A stretch of DNA of 64,000 nt from Methylorubrum suomiense. GTDB taxonomy: Bacteria; Pseudomonadota; Alphaproteobacteria; Rhizobiales; Beijerinckiaceae. The notes under the pieces are model-generated. The model did no database searches. It worked only from the letters and a program-made list of their open reading frames with translations, and was not told the origin of the DNA. This document shows positions 62,761 through 64,000 of this stretch, piece by piece (the first letter of the stretch is position 1; the number at the start of each line of letters is the position of its first letter). Made by a program: the position numbers and the translations under genes. The stretch is taken from assembly GCF_022179765.1 (NCBI RefSeq), contig NZ_BPRE01000003.1, positions 310,001 through 374,000 of the forward strand. The letters are read 5' to 3'.

Positions 62761-62769
62761 TGGTATAAT
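62761..62769 (+). promoter_or_regulatory. Extended -10 promoter element in the inserted DNA
   Basis: TGGTATAAT matches the extended -10 consensus TGnTATAAT exactly. No -35 hexamer lies at a proper distance (TTGTCT is only 10 bases upstream). It could drive transcription toward 63020. Confidence 0.45.
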
Positions 62770-63019
62770 TTACGAACCAGTATCAGCATTTTGCCGGTGA
62801 TTAATCGCACGCTTTAAGGCTTATAACGATTGACGAAGGGAGCCTTAGTTACGATACACACCTTATCATATGCCGTTGCGATGCCTGCAGGACCATTTGC
62901 CGCTAAATGTCAAGTGGTGTCTTGCCAGCGGTTGCAGCAGGTGTTATGTGAGTATCGTGCCGAAATGAGATACCCACTCGCTTTGGCGCTGTGTCTACCC
63001 ATTTAACCGGAGGGAGCCT

Positions 63020-63223
63020 ATGGGAACTCAGCTTGAGCAAGCCCTGGTCGATCTGTTCCCACCTCAGGGGGACAGCGGCGTCTTCAACGTGAAGTTCTTC
63101 CGCGGTCGCAACCGAGAGGTGACGGCCGAGCAGCTTGCCGAGCAACTGCTTAGTGCCAACACGCAGGTAACCGAGGGTCGCGCTGTGCGCGTCACCAACG
63201 TAGACGGCGATCTCGCGGTCTGA
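63020..63223 (+). CDS. 67-residue protein of the inserted element
   Basis: The 67-residue protein starts MGTQLEQALVDLFPPQG and has a helix with EQLAEQLLSANTQV and a strand-like C-terminus (AVRVTNVDGDLAV). GGAGGGAG lies a few bases before the ATG, one of the best ribosome binding sites in the window. No family is recognised; a size and gene order like this occurs in phage or integrative-element control regions. It is followed by a rho-independent terminator. Confidence 0.7.
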   Translation: MGTQLEQALVDLFPPQGDSGVFNVKFFRGRNREVTAEQLAEQLLSANTQVTEGRAVRVTNVDGDLAV

Positions 63224-63251
63224 GTGTTTGACGTCTAAGTTAAGTTGCGAT

Positions 63252-63283
63252 AGCCACCGAGGACCAACCTCGGTGGCTTTTTT
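63252..63283 (+). terminator. Rho-independent terminator abutting the next start codon
   Basis: A perfect 11-bp stem (63252-63262 with 63268-63278) and an ACCAA loop are followed by a TTTTTT tract (63278-63283). The ATG of the next gene begins at 63284, immediately after the tract. Confidence 0.9.
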
Positions 63284-63934
63284 ATGAACTTTATCGACCT
63301 TTATCGCTATGCCAATGGGCTGGGCGGACCGGCCGTTTCGGTCGAGGCCTTGCGCCGAAAGGTAATAGCAGAACACGCTACCGTCGGCGACGTAGAATTC
63401 TGGGGATGTGAGCTAGACTCCGATATTTCCCGCGGGCACATGGTGCTGCAACTTGATCGCAGTAGCCCATACGAAGCCCCATATATTGTTGCTAGTGTTC
63501 GCTTCGACAGAGAATTGGATACTTGCTGGCAACGTTTTGTTTGCTGCAAAGAACTTATGCATGTCTTTGACGACAGTCTTCAGCGTGTTGATCAAGCCGA
63601 TAAGTTTCTTAAACTAATGGACGAACTAGAAAACAACCCTATCTACGTCAATCAATCCGAGATGTTTAAGTCTGAGCGTAATGCTGAATGGCAAGCACTT
63701 CTTGCGATATGCCCACCGCGGTTGAGGCAAGTTTATAAGGCTCGGTTTGATGCCGGGGAGATTGACAGAAAAGAAGCAGCTGCGATCCTCGGTGTTCCAG
63801 ATGTGCTTATACGGACTATTATGAGCGACCAGTATGAGTTGACGCTCGAAAAACTTACTGGAGATACTCTCGACAAGCCCGCCCCCGGCACGCCGGTACC
63901 ATTCGCCCCCAGAAAGAAACCCGTTCAGCAGTGA
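63284..63934 (+). CDS. Degenerate ImmA/IrrE-like protein
   Basis: The 216-residue protein resembles the ImmA/IrrE metallopeptidase family by arrangement: an N-terminal helix (MNFIDLYRYANGLGG), strands with APYIVASVRFD, then QRFVCCKELMHVFDD where the HExxH zinc motif is expected. Here it reads KELMH, with Lys in the first His position, so zinc binding and proteolysis are doubtful. The C-terminal half is helical, with a possible DNA-binding-like segment (EIDRKEAAAILGVPDVLIRT). There is no room for a ribosome binding site before the ATG because the terminator ends directly upstream. It probably belongs to the inserted element. Confidence 0.65.
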   Translation: MNFIDLYRYANGLGGPAVSVEALRRKVIAEHATVGDVEFWGCELDSDISRGHMVLQLDRSSPYEAPYIVASVRFDRELDTCWQRFVCCKELMHVFDDSLQRVDQADKFLKLMDELENNPIYVNQSEMFKSERNAEWQALLAICPPRLRQVYKARFDAGEIDRKEAAAILGVPDVLIRTIMSDQYELTLEKLTGDTLDKPAPGTPVPFAPRKKPVQQ

Positions 63935-64000
63935 TCTACGGGCAATGACCAGACGCGGACATTTTTGTGCTTGCCCGCGTCAGCAATGCGCCCCTGCAAC

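Larger units (their letters stand above)
62685..64000. mobile_element. Left edge of an integrated genomic element (partial)
   Basis: From about 62,685 to the end of the window the DNA is AT-richer and uses A/T-ending codons, unlike the preceding 62 kb. It interrupts the glycosyltransferase gene and carries short genes without chromosomal relatives here. No integrase, transposase, tRNA or recognisable terminal repeat was seen in this part; the right end lies outside the window. 62718-63019 holds no supported gene, only an extended -10 promoter element at 62761-62769 and a weak TTG frame at 62830-63006. Confidence 0.7.

Noticed and set aside
62748..62769. TTGTCT and TATAAT as a standard promoter
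   Set aside because: The spacing is only 10 bases; only the extended -10 element is kept.
62830..63006. 58-codon frame from a TTG in the inserted DNA
   Set aside because: No ribosome binding site precedes the TTG and the composition gives no support.
62903..63376. 157-codon minus-strand frame in the inserted DNA
   Set aside because: It runs antisense across a small gene with a strong ribosome binding site and across a perfect terminator, so it is unlikely to be coding.
1..64000. CRISPR array, rRNA or complete insertion sequence
   Set aside because: No regularly spaced repeats, rRNA-like segments or transposase genes were recognised anywhere in the window.

Overview
The window is high-GC bacterial chromosome with strong third-position G/C in nearly every gene. 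Gene content points to an alphaproteobacterium of the Rhizobiales, most like Methylobacterium/Methylorubrum: aerobic cobaltochelatase CobS/CobT, a DUF1489 protein, a CheZ-like phosphatase, a PodJ-like Sel1-repeat protein, a KaiC/KaiB clock-like operon, a probable EcfG-type stress promoter and several intergenic palindromic repeat families. The genus is an inference; no rRNA, tRNA or CRISPR array was seen.

Layout. 1-5 kb: end of a large coiled-coil protein, DUF1489, a CheZ-like phosphatase, an MFS transporter and a 27-residue membrane peptide. 5-11 kb: a divergent SDR/TetR pair and an RND efflux adaptor-permease operon. 11-15.5 kb: a four-gene Mla-type lipid transporter (STAS-MlaE, MlaF, MlaD, lipoprotein). 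15.6-19.9 kb: DUF2946, PepSY membrane protein and TonB-dependent receptor, probably metal or metallophore uptake. 20-23.4 kb: small secreted or membrane proteins and a PepSY/response regulator/histidine kinase operon. 23.6-27 kb: thermonuclease-like protein, zinc-ribbon peptide and a stand-alone molybdenum hydroxylase large subunit.

27.1-33.4 kb: a run of six or seven small co-directional genes (one ribbon-helix-helix-like, one MmcQ/YjbR), then a tightly overlapping kaiC-kaiB-kaiB-hybrid kinase operon, the most distinctive system in the window. 33.6-40.6 kb: threonine synthase, an M16 peptidase, a two-span peptide, a Tat-signal Gfo/Idh/MocA oxidoreductase, PAP2 phosphatase coupled to a 2'-5' RNA ligase-like protein, and an AlgX/AlgJ-like protein. 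40.6-44.1 kb: a 1153-residue PodJ-like protein. 44.5-50.6 kb: beta-oxidation genes (acyl-CoA dehydrogenase, thiolase, bifunctional hydratase/dehydrogenase) with a DUF2059 secreted protein. 50.7-54.1 kb: Pmp3 peptide behind an apparent EcfG promoter, and a coupled exonuclease-DNA ligase-YjbQ operon. 54.2-57.5 kb: TPR-methyltransferase, DUF1275, ArfB, BolA and a J-domain protein. 57.8-60.8 kb: cobS-cobT. 60.9-61.9 kb: a periplasmic substrate-binding protein.

At about 62,685 the chromosomal style stops abruptly inside a glycosyltransferase gene. The remaining 1.3 kb is AT-richer, with different codon use, a small gene with a strong ribosome binding site, a textbook terminator and a degenerate ImmA/IrrE-like protein. 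This looks like the left edge of an integrated element whose other end lies outside the window.
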